A DNA stretch of 64,000 nt from an uncultured Oscillospiraceae bacterium (GTDB taxonomy: Bacteria; Bacillota; Clostridia; Oscillospirales; Oscillospiraceae): positions 57,736 to 121,735 of the forward strand of contig CALXDC010000001.1 of NCBI GenBank assembly GCA_944386975.1, in the 5' to 3' direction. Positions within the stretch are counted from its first letter, which is position 1. Each line of letters opens with the position of its first letter. The notes under the pieces were generated by a model, which did not search any database, had not been told where the DNA came from, and was given only the letters and a program-made list of their open reading frames with translations. Made by a program: the position numbers and the translations under genes. Shown here piece after piece: positions 32,980 to 41,685 of this stretch.

Positions 32980-35745
32980 ATGAAGAAAAACAGGCAGGCG
33001 GCAGTGCTGTTTGGAGCGCTGCTGACTGTGCTGGCCGTTTTTCTGGCCGCAAGAGCGTTGCTGTCCACCCCGGCCAGGGCAGCCGACTATCTGGTGACGG
33101 AGCGGGACGGCACCTACTGGGTAGACGCCGACACCCAGGTTTATCCGGTGGAGCTGGGGCCGGAGGCCGACGGCTGGACAGTGGAAGGTGTTACGGTGGA
33201 TGAAAATGTCTACCGGGACGCGGAAGGGGGGTACTACGCCCCGGACAACTCCACGACCTTCCGCATCAGTATTCGCCGGGCCGGGTACTGGCTCCCTCTG
33301 GAGACGGATGAGCAGAAACCGGTTGCCGTCCAGTTCGATTATACCGACGAAACCACTCTGACCTATACGTTTTCCAATGTGCCGATAACAGAGAACGGCT
33401 CCTATTTCCTTTCACTCATTCCGCCCACTATCCAGGCGGAATACCGGCCGCAGGAATTTGATGAGGGCTGCTATGAGGCCACGGTGTATATGCCAGGCGC
33501 ATATGTGCCGGAGTGCTACCTGAGCTTTGACGGCGTCGTCTTTCAATGGGCGTTGGAGCTCCGCATGGAGTACGTGCCCATGGAGAGCATCTCGGCGGAA
33601 GGACTTTACGATTTCTATTTCACTCAGATAGACGGGGAATACGCCTACGGGTACTTTCTTCCCGGCACGGAAATCACGCTGAAAACAGTGGGAGACTATC
33701 GGTTTGGCGATACCACGCATTGGAATCACACCTATTCGGGTATAGAGTTTGTGCAGGAAGACGACCAGACCATTACGATCCGCACGGCGGAGACCATCCA
33801 GCAGGAAGACGACGGTGTATGGGAGGAGGAAAGATGCCAAGTGGTTCTGATGATGGACATTCTCTCGCCCATCACAGTCAATTTTGCCTTTACGGAGAGC
33901 GGCTATGCCTCTGTTTTGGTGGACTATGAGGAGGTTACCAGCACCACGGTGCTGGAGGGGACGGATCTGACATTCACCTTTCAGGTGAACTCCGCCATGT
34001 ACTCGGTAGAGGATTGGCTGACGGCCATTACCGGATGTACGATTCAAGGGCCATGGGACGAGACAGCCTATCCGGTAGATAGCTTCAGCCTCTCAGAATA
34101 CGGAGACGCAACGATCGGAGCCGATGAGTTCAGATATATAGATGAGTGCACCGTTACTTTCACCGTGGTTCCCGATGCCTTCACCCGCCTCGTCACTGTG
34201 ACGGACGCCAGCGGACCGGGATATACCCTGACCTGTCTGTCGGGGACGGCCTCCGGTGAGCCCGGCTATATCAGCCTGCATTTGAAGATTGACGCGGCCT
34301 ATAACCAGTCTGTGCCGGTGCTGACGGCGCCGGAGGGTTGGGTCATCAACGAAAACATGGAGGGCGGTCTCCTGGAAGACGGCTCCATGGAGTACTATAT
34401 CATCATGGCGTATGGCGACGGCACCCAGCCGGTCCCCGCCGCCCCCATGGACCTCACGGTTTCTGTCTCCGGCATTGTGGCCAACCCCTCCGGCGGCGGA
34501 GGCGGCGGCTCCTGGGGAGGCTCCAAGGAAGAGGAGATCCGGGTGGAGAATGAGCTGAACCAGGAGGGGGCCAGCAGCGACACCATGCTCTGGCCCAACG
34601 GCACCAAGGAGAACAACGGGGTGAGCATCACCACCGTCACCGACAAGGAGCTGGAGGCCCTTATCGACCTTGCCCAACAGCATATAGAGGACATCCAGGA
34701 GCTGGAGGGGGACGGGTACAAGGAGGGCATCATCGTCATCGAGGACCTGCGCCCCAACAGCAACATTCACACCTACATTCTGAAGCTCACCGAGTCCCAG
34801 TTTGAACGCATTTCAGAGGAGGAGTGGGACCGGTTTACGGTCCAGACCCCGGCGGGCTCCCTGAGCCTCTATGGGAACACCATCCGGGAGGTGGCCGGGC
34901 TGGAGGGGGCGGTGGACTTCACCATTGCCCGCCTGGAGTATGAGGGCCGCCCGGGAGCGGACGTGACCCTCACGGTGGACGGCAAGCCGGTGACCACGTT
35001 CTCCGAGGTCTACGGTATCCGGGCCTTTGTGCCCTATGTTCCCGCCCAGGAGGAGGACGTGAACGCCCTGCTGATGGACTACATCCACGAGGACGGCACG
35101 GTGGAGCGAGTCACCGAGAGCTTCTATGACGAGACTGCCGGGGGCGTCTACGTCTTTACCGACCATCTGTCCAAGTTCGGCGTGGCCTACCGTCCGGCGG
35201 TGTATTCCGACGTAGGGGCGGATCACTGGGCCAGTCCCTATGTGACCTTCCTGGCAGCCCGGGGCCTTTTGGGTCAGGGCAGCACCTTCCGGCCCGACGA
35301 CAAGGCCACCCGGGGGGAGCTGCTGGAGCTGCTGGCGGAGGCACTGTCCGCAGCCAACCTGCCCAGCCGGGCGGTACAGGTCTACTCCGACGTGCCGGCA
35401 TCCTCCTCAGTGGCCCGAGCGGCCAGCTGGGCCTACTACAATAACTTGACCGGGTCCATCGCCAGCGACGGGAAGCTGCGGCCCAATGAGGCCATCACAC
35501 GGGAGGACATGGCCGCTCTGGTGGGGAACGTGGCCTCCGGCGTGGGGCTGCGCCTTCGCTCCAAGGGGCTGGACACCGGCTACACCGACCTCGACGATGT
35601 GGCGTCCTATGCCCGCTCGGCGGTGATTCGCCTGCGGGCCGCCGGTATCCTGGAGATGCCGGACAACTACAAGTTCAATCCCAAGGCTACCCTCAATCGG
35701 GGGGAGATGGCCCGGATCGTGGCCAACCTGCTCAGCAGCCTGTAA
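32980..35745 (+). CDS. Secreted cell-wall protein with three SLH domains
   Basis: A 921-aa protein. A signal peptide covers residues 1-37 (KK at the start, then a long hydrophobic stretch, cleavage near ARA-AD). Beta-rich unknown regions follow, then a poly-Gly linker near residue 505. Three S-layer-homology repeats lie at about 741-796, 802-860 and 868-921 (YSDVGADHWASPYVTFLAARGLL; a degenerate YSDVPASS copy; YTDLDDVASYARSAVIRLRAAGIL). SLH domains bind pyruvylated secondary wall polymers, so this protein sits on the outer wall. ATG 32980 is preceded by GGGAGGT. Its place inside the operon suggests a wall anchor or exit port for the particle. This cannot be tested from sequence alone. Confidence 0.88.
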   Translation: MKKNRQAAVLFGALLTVLAVFLAARALLSTPARAADYLVTERDGTYWVDADTQVYPVELGPEADGWTVEGVTVDENVYRDAEGGYYAPDNSTTFRISIRRAGYWLPLETDEQKPVAVQFDYTDETTLTYTFSNVPITENGSYFLSLIPPTIQAEYRPQEFDEGCYEATVYMPGAYVPECYLSFDGVVFQWALELRMEYVPMESISAEGLYDFYFTQIDGEYAYGYFLPGTEITLKTVGDYRFGDTTHWNHTYSGIEFVQEDDQTITIRTAETIQQEDDGVWEEERCQVVLMMDILSPITVNFAFTESGYASVLVDYEEVTSTTVLEGTDLTFTFQVNSAMYSVEDWLTAITGCTIQGPWDETAYPVDSFSLSEYGDATIGADEFRYIDECTVTFTVVPDAFTRLVTVTDASGPGYTLTCLSGTASGEPGYISLHLKIDAAYNQSVPVLTAPEGWVINENMEGGLLEDGSMEYYIIMAYGDGTQPVPAAPMDLTVSVSGIVANPSGGGGGGSWGGSKEEEIRVENELNQEGASSDTMLWPNGTKENNGVSITTVTDKELEALIDLAQQHIEDIQELEGDGYKEGIIVIEDLRPNSNIHTYILKLTESQFERISEEEWDRFTVQTPAGSLSLYGNTIREVAGLEGAVDFTIARLEYEGRPGADVTLTVDGKPVTTFSEVYGIRAFVPYVPAQEEDVNALLMDYIHEDGTVERVTESFYDETAGGVYVFTDHLSKFGVAYRPAVYSDVGADHWASPYVTFLAARGLLGQGSTFRPDDKATRGELLELLAEALSAANLPSRAVQVYSDVPASSSVARAASWAYYNNLTGSIASDGKLRPNEAITREDMAALVGNVASGVGLRLRSKGLDTGYTDLDDVASYARSAVIRLRAAGILEMPDNYKFNPKATLNRGEMARIVANLLSSL

Positions 35746-35778
35746 GTGCGGCAAAATCTGACGAGAGAAGGTGAAGAG

Positions 35779-37926
35779 ATGGTGGAGCCCTTTGCGTCCC
35801 TTTCCGAATATGTCCAGGACATCCTGCGTCTGACGGACCGGCGGCTGTCCGCCCTGGAGAGCGGAGACCCGGAGAAGGCCCTGGTACTGGCTGACCGGGT
35901 GGAGGAACGGGTCCGCCGCCGCTGTGCAGCCACGGTGGAGGCCGGAGGAGCAGCTCCGCTGGACTATCTCTTCCGAATCTTCGGCCTCTCCCCCTTTGAA
36001 CGCCACTGCGTCTATCTGGCCCTGGCGCCGGAATTGGACGCCGCCTACGGGGAGCGGTACGCCGCTCTTCAGTCCGGCGGCGGGCAGCTGCCCGGCCTGG
36101 ACCTGTGCCTTCGCACCTTTGCCGGGGGTATGGCCCGCCGGGAGGAGCTGCTGGGCCGGTGGCGGGGGAGAGAGGAGATCCTCTCCTGTTTCTTCCGGGC
36201 CGGACACCGGGGGGCGGAGGAGCAGAGCGACCTGGCCTCCGGGCTGAAGCTGGACCGCCGCGTGGTCCACTTCCTCTTTGACTACATGAGCGAGGACCCC
36301 GCCCTGCAGGGAATGGCGCAGATTTACTGGCCGGGGGAGGAGCCGCCCCCACTGGTGCTATATGAGGACCTAAAGGAGCGGATGACCGCCTACGCCGCCG
36401 CCCTGCCGGAAAGGGAGCCGCTGCTCTTTTACCTGCGGGGACAGCCGGGGACGGGGCGGCGGACCCTGGCCCGGCACTTTTGCCGGAGAGAGGGCCGTCC
36501 CCTGCTGCTGGCGGACCTCTCCGCCCTCTTTCAGCAGGGTATGAGCTGGGAGGAGATTTTGCTCCACGTCTGTCGGGAGGCGGCCATCCGGGGTGCGGCC
36601 CTGGCCATCGAGGGCTTCGAGCTGCTGCTGAGCCGGGAGGAGGTTCTCTCCGACGGCGAGCAGACCACTGTGAAAAAAACCGCGGCCAGCACTCTTCACA
36701 TCCGCATGCTGCTGGAGCGGGCGGCGAGGATCTGCGACCGGCTTTTCCTCCTGTCCGCCGCCCCCTGGCAGCCGGAGATCTCCTGCGCCCCCTGGCGGCG
36801 GGTGGAGCTGGCGCTGGATGTGCCGGACACGGCAGGACGGCTGCGGTTGTGGCGGCACTATCTGGCGGAGGTCTCCCTGGACCCGTCGGTGGACCTGGAG
36901 ACGCTGGCCATCAAGTTTGCCCTTACCCCCGGCCAGATTGCCGCCGCCGCTGGAGAGGCGGTGGGATTGGCCCGCTGGGAGGGGGCGGAGACGATGGACG
37001 AGGGGCTTCTCCACCGGGCCTGCCGGGCCCAGCTGTCCCACAGCCTGGGGCAGAAGGCCAGCCGGGTCAACGCCGCCTACACCTGGGAGGACCTGATCCT
37101 CCCGCCGGAGCAGAAGCGGCGGCTCAAAAACGCCTGCGCTCAGGTGGAATACCGCCACCGGGTCTACGACCAGTGGGGCTTCGGAAAAAAGGTGGCCTAC
37201 GGCCGAGGACTGTCCATGCTGTTCACCGGGCCGCCCGGCACCGGCAAGACCATGGCCGCCCAGGTCATCGCCAATCGCCTGGGGCTGGAGCTCTACAAGG
37301 TGGACCTGTCCGGCGTCATGTCCAAGTATGTGGGGGAGACGGAAAAGCAGCTGGGGGCCGTTTTTGACGAGGTGAAGAAGAGTCAGAGTATCCTCTTCTT
37401 CGACGAGGCCGACGCCCTCTTCGGCAAGCGGTCGGAAACCAAGGATTCTCACGACCGCTACGCCAACGTCCAGACCTCCTATCTCCTCCAGAAGATGGAG
37501 GAGTACGACGGCATTGTCATCCTGGCCAGCAACTTTCTGCAGAACTTTGACGAGGCCTTCAAGCGCCGCATCAAATTTATCATTGATTTCACCCTTCCCG
37601 ATCGGGATCGACGGGAGAAGATCTGGCGGTCCGTGCTTCCCACGGACCTGCCCCGAAGTGAGGACATCGACTTCGACTTTCTGGCCCGGAGCTTTGAGCT
37701 TTCGGGCAGCAGCATCAAGAACATCGCCGTCTCCGCCGCCTTCCTGGCTGCGGAGGAGGGCGTGCCCATGGGAATGGTACATCTGCTGCTGGCCACCCAG
37801 GCCGAGCAGAACAAGACCGGAAAGCATCTGAGCAGCGAGGACCTGGGGGAGTACCACTCCCAGGTGCAGGCCCATCTCAGGAGAACATTAGAACAGGAGG
37901 GATTGGAATGCCTGGAGAAAATGTGA
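35779..37926 (+). CDS. CIS-associated AAA+ ATPase, second paralogue
   Basis: A 715-aa paralogue of the ATPase at 5030 with the same layout. A degenerate N-terminal P-loop (GQPGTGRRT near residue 220, Arg in place of the Walker A Lys) precedes an active-looking AAA+ core with Walker A GPPGTGKT (about 483) and Walker B FFDEAD (about 540). Shared segments include VYDQWGFGKKVAYGRGLSMLF and KYVGETEKQL. The start at ATG 35779 is chosen because GTG 35746 directly abuts the previous stop with no ribosome site, while AAGGTG stands ahead of 35779. Its 3' end overlaps the next gene by 19 bases. Two ATPases with matching but separate positions, one next to the regulator and one next to the cargo candidate, suggest different substrates. 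Confidence 0.92.
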   Translation: MVEPFASLSEYVQDILRLTDRRLSALESGDPEKALVLADRVEERVRRRCAATVEAGGAAPLDYLFRIFGLSPFERHCVYLALAPELDAAYGERYAALQSGGGQLPGLDLCLRTFAGGMARREELLGRWRGREEILSCFFRAGHRGAEEQSDLASGLKLDRRVVHFLFDYMSEDPALQGMAQIYWPGEEPPPLVLYEDLKERMTAYAAALPEREPLLFYLRGQPGTGRRTLARHFCRREGRPLLLADLSALFQQGMSWEEILLHVCREAAIRGAALAIEGFELLLSREEVLSDGEQTTVKKTAASTLHIRMLLERAARICDRLFLLSAAPWQPEISCAPWRRVELALDVPDTAGRLRLWRHYLAEVSLDPSVDLETLAIKFALTPGQIAAAAGEAVGLARWEGAETMDEGLLHRACRAQLSHSLGQKASRVNAAYTWEDLILPPEQKRRLKNACAQVEYRHRVYDQWGFGKKVAYGRGLSMLFTGPPGTGKTMAAQVIANRLGLELYKVDLSGVMSKYVGETEKQLGAVFDEVKKSQSILFFDEADALFGKRSETKDSHDRYANVQTSYLLQKMEEYDGIVILASNFLQNFDEAFKRRIKFIIDFTLPDRDRREKIWRSVLPTDLPRSEDIDFDFLARSFELSGSSIKNIAVSAAFLAAEEGVPMGMVHLLLATQAEQNKTGKHLSSEDLGEYHSQVQAHLRRTLEQEGLECLEKM

Positions 37927-39680
37927 CGTCCAGAAGACCGCCTAATTACACACCGCCTTCGCCTCCGCCGCCAACGAGGAGGCCTCCGCCTCCACCGTCC
38001 AACAGGGCGTCTTCACCGCCGCCGGTCCCCTCACGGGCAGGACGTCCGGCGCTGTCCTCCGGGAACGGGCCGTCCCAGCAGCCCACCCCGCCCAACAGGA
38101 CGCCGCCTCCGCCTCCGCCGCCCCGGAACCGGAACGCCCCGTCTCAGCCGGCGTCCCAGCCGGTGGTCCCCCTGACGGCGGAGCAGAAGCGGGAGTACCT
38201 CCTGCTCAAGCGGGGCGTGGTGGCCAGAAAGATCGGACAGGTGAAAAACTGGACGCTCACCCAGGACCAGCGGGACAATCCCGATGCGGAGGCCACCACC
38301 CATGCCGACCGGTTCGACACGTTCCACAGCTGGTTTGGCGCCTCCATGATGGACACCGGCGTCCAGGGTGTGGATGCTGCCGCTTCCTATGTGGACTACG
38401 CCACGGGAGGAAAAAGCCGGGGCTGGGATCTGGTCAGCAAAGAGAGTGAAAAATGGGGCGACGGCGAAATGCAGAGCGAGGGCATCCCCATCTTCAGCGC
38501 CGTGGCCAAGAGTATCGACTGTATTTTCAAGGCCGCAGAATATATCAAGTCCATGGTGGAGTTCGCCAAGGCCAACAAGAACGCGGAGGAGACCACCAGC
38601 GAGGAGAAATGGCAGGTGTTCCAGGAGACGGCGGACATGGCGCTGACGCTGCTGGATACGGCCCTCTCCTGGTCCGGCGCCTTCACCACCGTCATGGGAC
38701 GGCTGCCCATTGTGGGCGCCGTATTCGGAGCCGTGGGGGCAGGCATGTCCTTCGTGATGGACTGCATCCAGCTGCACAAGGCCAGAGTCGCCATTGAGCA
38801 GATGCGGGTCCAGAAGAAAACCGCCAAGGATGCCGCCGTCAGGACCCGAGGCGATCTGGCGGGCCTGAACGGCACCACAACGACGGAGTTAGGCAGAAAC
38901 GGTCAGCAGACCACCAGAGACCTGGCCTTTGGCCAAACGGTGACAAGAACGCACCGATTCCACCCCAACGAGCAGAAGCAGAAGGTGAACCGCACCTTTG
39001 AAAAGGTCCGGGACGCGGGCACGGGGAAAGAGCGGGATATGCGGCTGGATGAAAAGACCCAGCAGCTGCGCAGCGGTCAGGACCCCCTGACCAGCTCCCA
39101 GGAGACCGCCGTCCGCGCCCTGGAGGACTACGATGTGACCAAGGAGCTGACCCAGGCCAACATCAAGCGCCGCAACGAGGGCATCGTCAACCTGATTTTG
39201 AAGGATGCGGTGGGCTTCGGTACTTCTCTGGCCACGCTGGATCCCACAGGCCTGGGTGCGGGTATCGGCGCCTCCGTCAACGCCCTGGTAGGCGCCGGAT
39301 TTCTTACCAAGAAGATTGTGACCTCCGTCCGGCAAAAGGGCCGCAACGAGGGCCGGTCCGGCTTCAACATCAACAAATCCGACGCGAACAAGAAGCAGCG
39401 CCGGCACAACCTGGCGGTCGTCATGTTCGACCGGATCAAGGAGCTGGCCCAGTACAACTACGACATGATCCCCGTCAGCAAGGTGGAGCAATCCGGTCAG
39501 GCCGGAGGAACGCCCATGACGGCGCAGGAGGCGGACAATGTGCGTCAGGGTCTCGTACCCTTCAAGACCATGGAGGAGCGGGTCTCCGCCATGGGCGTGG
39601 GCGGGCCCCTGATCCGGGCGGACAACCCCGTGGATATGGTCAAGATCATGCGCCAGGGCTTCTATCGGGACAACGACTGA
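37908..39680 (+). CDS. Proline-rich protein with membrane-active segments, cargo/effector candidate
   Basis: A 590-aa protein with no recognised family. Residues 1-85 are almost pure Pro/Ser/Asn/Arg (long PPPP runs), a disordered leader. The rest is helical with two Gly-rich hydrophobic hairpin-like stretches, about 262-285 (MGRLPIVGAVFGAVGAGMSFVM) and about 434-467 (AVGFGTSLATLDPTGLGAGIGA... NALVGAGF). Such patterns occur in pore-forming or membrane-inserting toxins and in eCIS cargo with disordered N-terminal leaders. It lacks a Sec signal. ATG 37908 overlaps the AAA+ gene by 19 bases after AACAGGAGGG. A 187-aa protein follows 25 bases downstream and could be its chaperone or immunity partner. 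Effector status is inference from position and composition. Confidence 0.6.
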   Translation: MPGENVTSRRPPNYTPPSPPPPTRRPPPPPSNRASSPPPVPSRAGRPALSSGNGPSQQPTPPNRTPPPPPPPRNRNAPSQPASQPVVPLTAEQKREYLLLKRGVVARKIGQVKNWTLTQDQRDNPDAEATTHADRFDTFHSWFGASMMDTGVQGVDAAASYVDYATGGKSRGWDLVSKESEKWGDGEMQSEGIPIFSAVAKSIDCIFKAAEYIKSMVEFAKANKNAEETTSEEKWQVFQETADMALTLLDTALSWSGAFTTVMGRLPIVGAVFGAVGAGMSFVMDCIQLHKARVAIEQMRVQKKTAKDAAVRTRGDLAGLNGTTTTELGRNGQQTTRDLAFGQTVTRTHRFHPNEQKQKVNRTFEKVRDAGTGKERDMRLDEKTQQLRSGQDPLTSSQETAVRALEDYDVTKELTQANIKRRNEGIVNLILKDAVGFGTSLATLDPTGLGAGIGASVNALVGAGFLTKKIVTSVRQKGRNEGRSGFNINKSDANKKQRRHNLAVVMFDRIKELAQYNYDMIPVSKVEQSGQAGGTPMTAQEADNVRQGLVPFKTMEERVSAMGVGGPLIRADNPVDMVKIMRQGFYRDND

Positions 39681-39705
39681 CGCAGGAAAAGAAAAGGAGA
39701 ACGAC

Positions 39706-40269
39706 ATGTCTTATACAGATGAATTGCTCCAGGACACGCCGCTGACGGAGCAGATGATGCTGCAGGATGTGGAGACCATGGGCCTCTACTGCGAGGATAT
39801 GCAGATTCCCTGCAAGGTGGTCCCGGCCACAGCCCAGGCGCCGCTGCCCACGCTGGTGGCCATGCTGGACTCCGGGGAGGCGGACCGGCCCTGGGTGCTT
39901 ACCCACAGCTTCATGCCGCTGGACCGGGAGACGGCGGAATTCACCAAGTACCTCCAGTTCTACTGCGAGCTGTCCGGCGATCTGGGGGAGGTGGAGCCGT
40001 CGATCCTTCTCAGGGGAATCAGCCGGCTCAACCAGGCGCTGCCCTTTGGCGCGGTGCTGCTGGTGGAGCCCCGGCCGGAGCTGGGGCTGCCGCTGATGGC
40101 GGCGGTGCGGGCCGTGCAGGGGTTCCCCCTGGACCAGCCTTTGGACCAGGGAACCTTCACTGAGGACCTGTTCCTTCTGGAGACCAGCTGCCAGATTGCG
40201 GACTTTGTGCTGGGCGCTCTGCGGACGGGCAAAACCGTGGATGAGGCCTTTGCCCAGCTCACACAGTAA
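39706..40269 (+). CDS. Small acidic protein after the cargo candidate (chaperone or immunity candidate)
   Basis: A 187-aa acidic, soluble protein with no motif that I can name. It has alternating strands and helices (PTLVAMLDSGEADRPWVLTHSFMPLDRETAEFTKYLQFYCELSGDLGEVEPS, FGAVLLVEPRPELGLPLMAAVRA), a layout reminiscent of the small alpha/beta chaperones of secretion systems. AGGAG-like AAAAGGAGAAC precedes ATG 39706. It lies directly after the Pro-rich protein, 25 bases downstream, and 22 bases before the coiled-coil protein. The chaperone/immunity suggestion rests on size, charge and gene order only. Confidence 0.55.
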   Translation: MSYTDELLQDTPLTEQMMLQDVETMGLYCEDMQIPCKVVPATAQAPLPTLVAMLDSGEADRPWVLTHSFMPLDRETAEFTKYLQFYCELSGDLGEVEPSILLRGISRLNQALPFGAVLLVEPRPELGLPLMAAVRAVQGFPLDQPLDQGTFTEDLFLLETSCQIADFVLGALRTGKTVDEAFAQLTQ

Positions 40270-40291
40270 CAGGAAGGAGGCGGCGGCCGGA

Positions 40292-41674
40292 ATGAAGAAA
40301 CGGGATCGGGCGATCGTGGCGGTGATCCTGGCGGCGGCCCTTGTCGTGGGGTTGGTGCTGGTGCGCCGCGCCTTGGAGCGGGACGCCCAGGCCCAGGCGG
40401 ACAGCCTGGCCTCCGCCCAGTTCAACGGCGCTGCCGGGACCGGGGAAAACGGCGGCAGCGACACCGCCGTCCAGGAAGGCTCCGGGGCGGTACCCGGGCA
40501 GGCTGACGGAGGCGGTGGAGCTTCGGAGGAGGATGATGCAGCCTCCGGCGGCGGGGCGGACGGCGAGGATGGTGCGGCGTCCGGCGGCGAAGCCGCCCAG
40601 GAGGGCGGCGGGACAGGATCGTCCTCCGCCCAGACCGGCGGGACCGCTACCGGCCTGGCTGCCGAGTCCCCCTCGGCCGGAGGCGGGGAGATGACCCTGG
40701 CGGAGCTGTCCCAGTGGATGGAGAATGAGAGCAGCGGGGCGTTGTCCGCCCAGAGCATGCTGGCGGCAGAGGAGGCTCTGGCCGCCGGGGTGGGGACCGC
40801 TGACGACGCTCTGCGCCGCACCTTCGCCCAGAGTCAGGCCGGGCAGAACGATGAGGCCCGGCGCAGCCAGCTGGCGGAGGAGGCCGCCTCCCTGGGGCTG
40901 GCCTATCTCCGATGCCGGGATCTGGCAGCTCTGCGGGAGGAGAGCGTGGCCTTTTATGAGGCCCTGGCGGCGGCAATCAGCGCCCAGACCGGGACGGAGG
41001 CGGCGGACCAGGTCCAGGCCGATCTCCAGACAGTGGAGGGGGCCCTGGCGGCGGCGGAGCTTGCACTGGAAGAGGCCCAGGCGGACCTTCAGTCGGCCCG
41101 GGACGATCTGAACGCCGCCCTGGGCAACCCCTACGGCACCGAGATCTCCGTGACGGACGCCCTGGTGAAAGCAGAGCTTCCCACCCTCACCGGAGATGCC
41201 GCCGCGGCCCAGGCTCTGGCGGCCCGCAACGAAATCAAGGGGGCGGTCTACGAGGCGGAGCGGGCCCGGCAGGCCCTCACCCAGCTGCGCTACACCTATG
41301 CCCCCGACGCCCCGGAGGTGCTGGAGCAGCAGTCGGCTGTCCAGGAGGCCCAGGCCGCCTGCGCCAGGGTGAGCGGCCAGGTGGAGGCCGACGTGCGGGA
41401 TCGCCTGACCCGGCTGAACATTCAGGATCAGGAGCTGGCGTTGTTATCCGCCTCTCTGGAGAAGACGGGGACTGCGGCCCCGGAGGCCGACTATGTCCTG
41501 TCAGGCGGGGAGGAGGGGGCGGCATGGAGCTCCAATCTGTCCCAGCTGATGGAGCAATGGGCAGAAATTGAGAGTGCCCGGGCCAGCCTCGCCGCCGGGA
41601 TTGCTCAATTCAATCTGGACGTGCTGTGTTTCCAACACGCCATCGGCGCGGGGTGCACGGTGGTGACCATTTAG
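40292..41674 (+). CDS. Membrane-anchored helical protein with TolC-like coiled-coil character
   Basis: A 460-aa protein with a basic N-terminus, one membrane helix at about 7-25 (AIVAVILAAALVVGLVLV), a Gly/Ala/Ser/Asp-rich disordered linker (about 40-130), and a long helical part. In that part, repeated ALAAAELALEEAQADLQSARDDLNAALGNP units and a YTYAPDAPEVLEQQSAVQEA turn resemble the hairpin helices of TolC-type factors. ATG 40292 follows AAGGAGG at 40275. A monoderm lacks an outer membrane, so a genuine TolC is unlikely. A periplasm-like rod that spans the wall beside the injection system would fit. Function unknown. Confidence 0.6.
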   Translation: MKKRDRAIVAVILAAALVVGLVLVRRALERDAQAQADSLASAQFNGAAGTGENGGSDTAVQEGSGAVPGQADGGGGASEEDDAASGGGADGEDGAASGGEAAQEGGGTGSSSAQTGGTATGLAAESPSAGGGEMTLAELSQWMENESSGALSAQSMLAAEEALAAGVGTADDALRRTFAQSQAGQNDEARRSQLAEEAASLGLAYLRCRDLAALREESVAFYEALAAAISAQTGTEAADQVQADLQTVEGALAAAELALEEAQADLQSARDDLNAALGNPYGTEISVTDALVKAELPTLTGDAAAAQALAARNEIKGAVYEAERARQALTQLRYTYAPDAPEVLEQQSAVQEAQAACARVSGQVEADVRDRLTRLNIQDQELALLSASLEKTGTAAPEADYVLSGGEEGAAWSSNLSQLMEQWAEIESARASLAAGIAQFNLDVLCFQHAIGAGCTVVTI

Positions 41675-41685
41675 GAGGAAATTGT

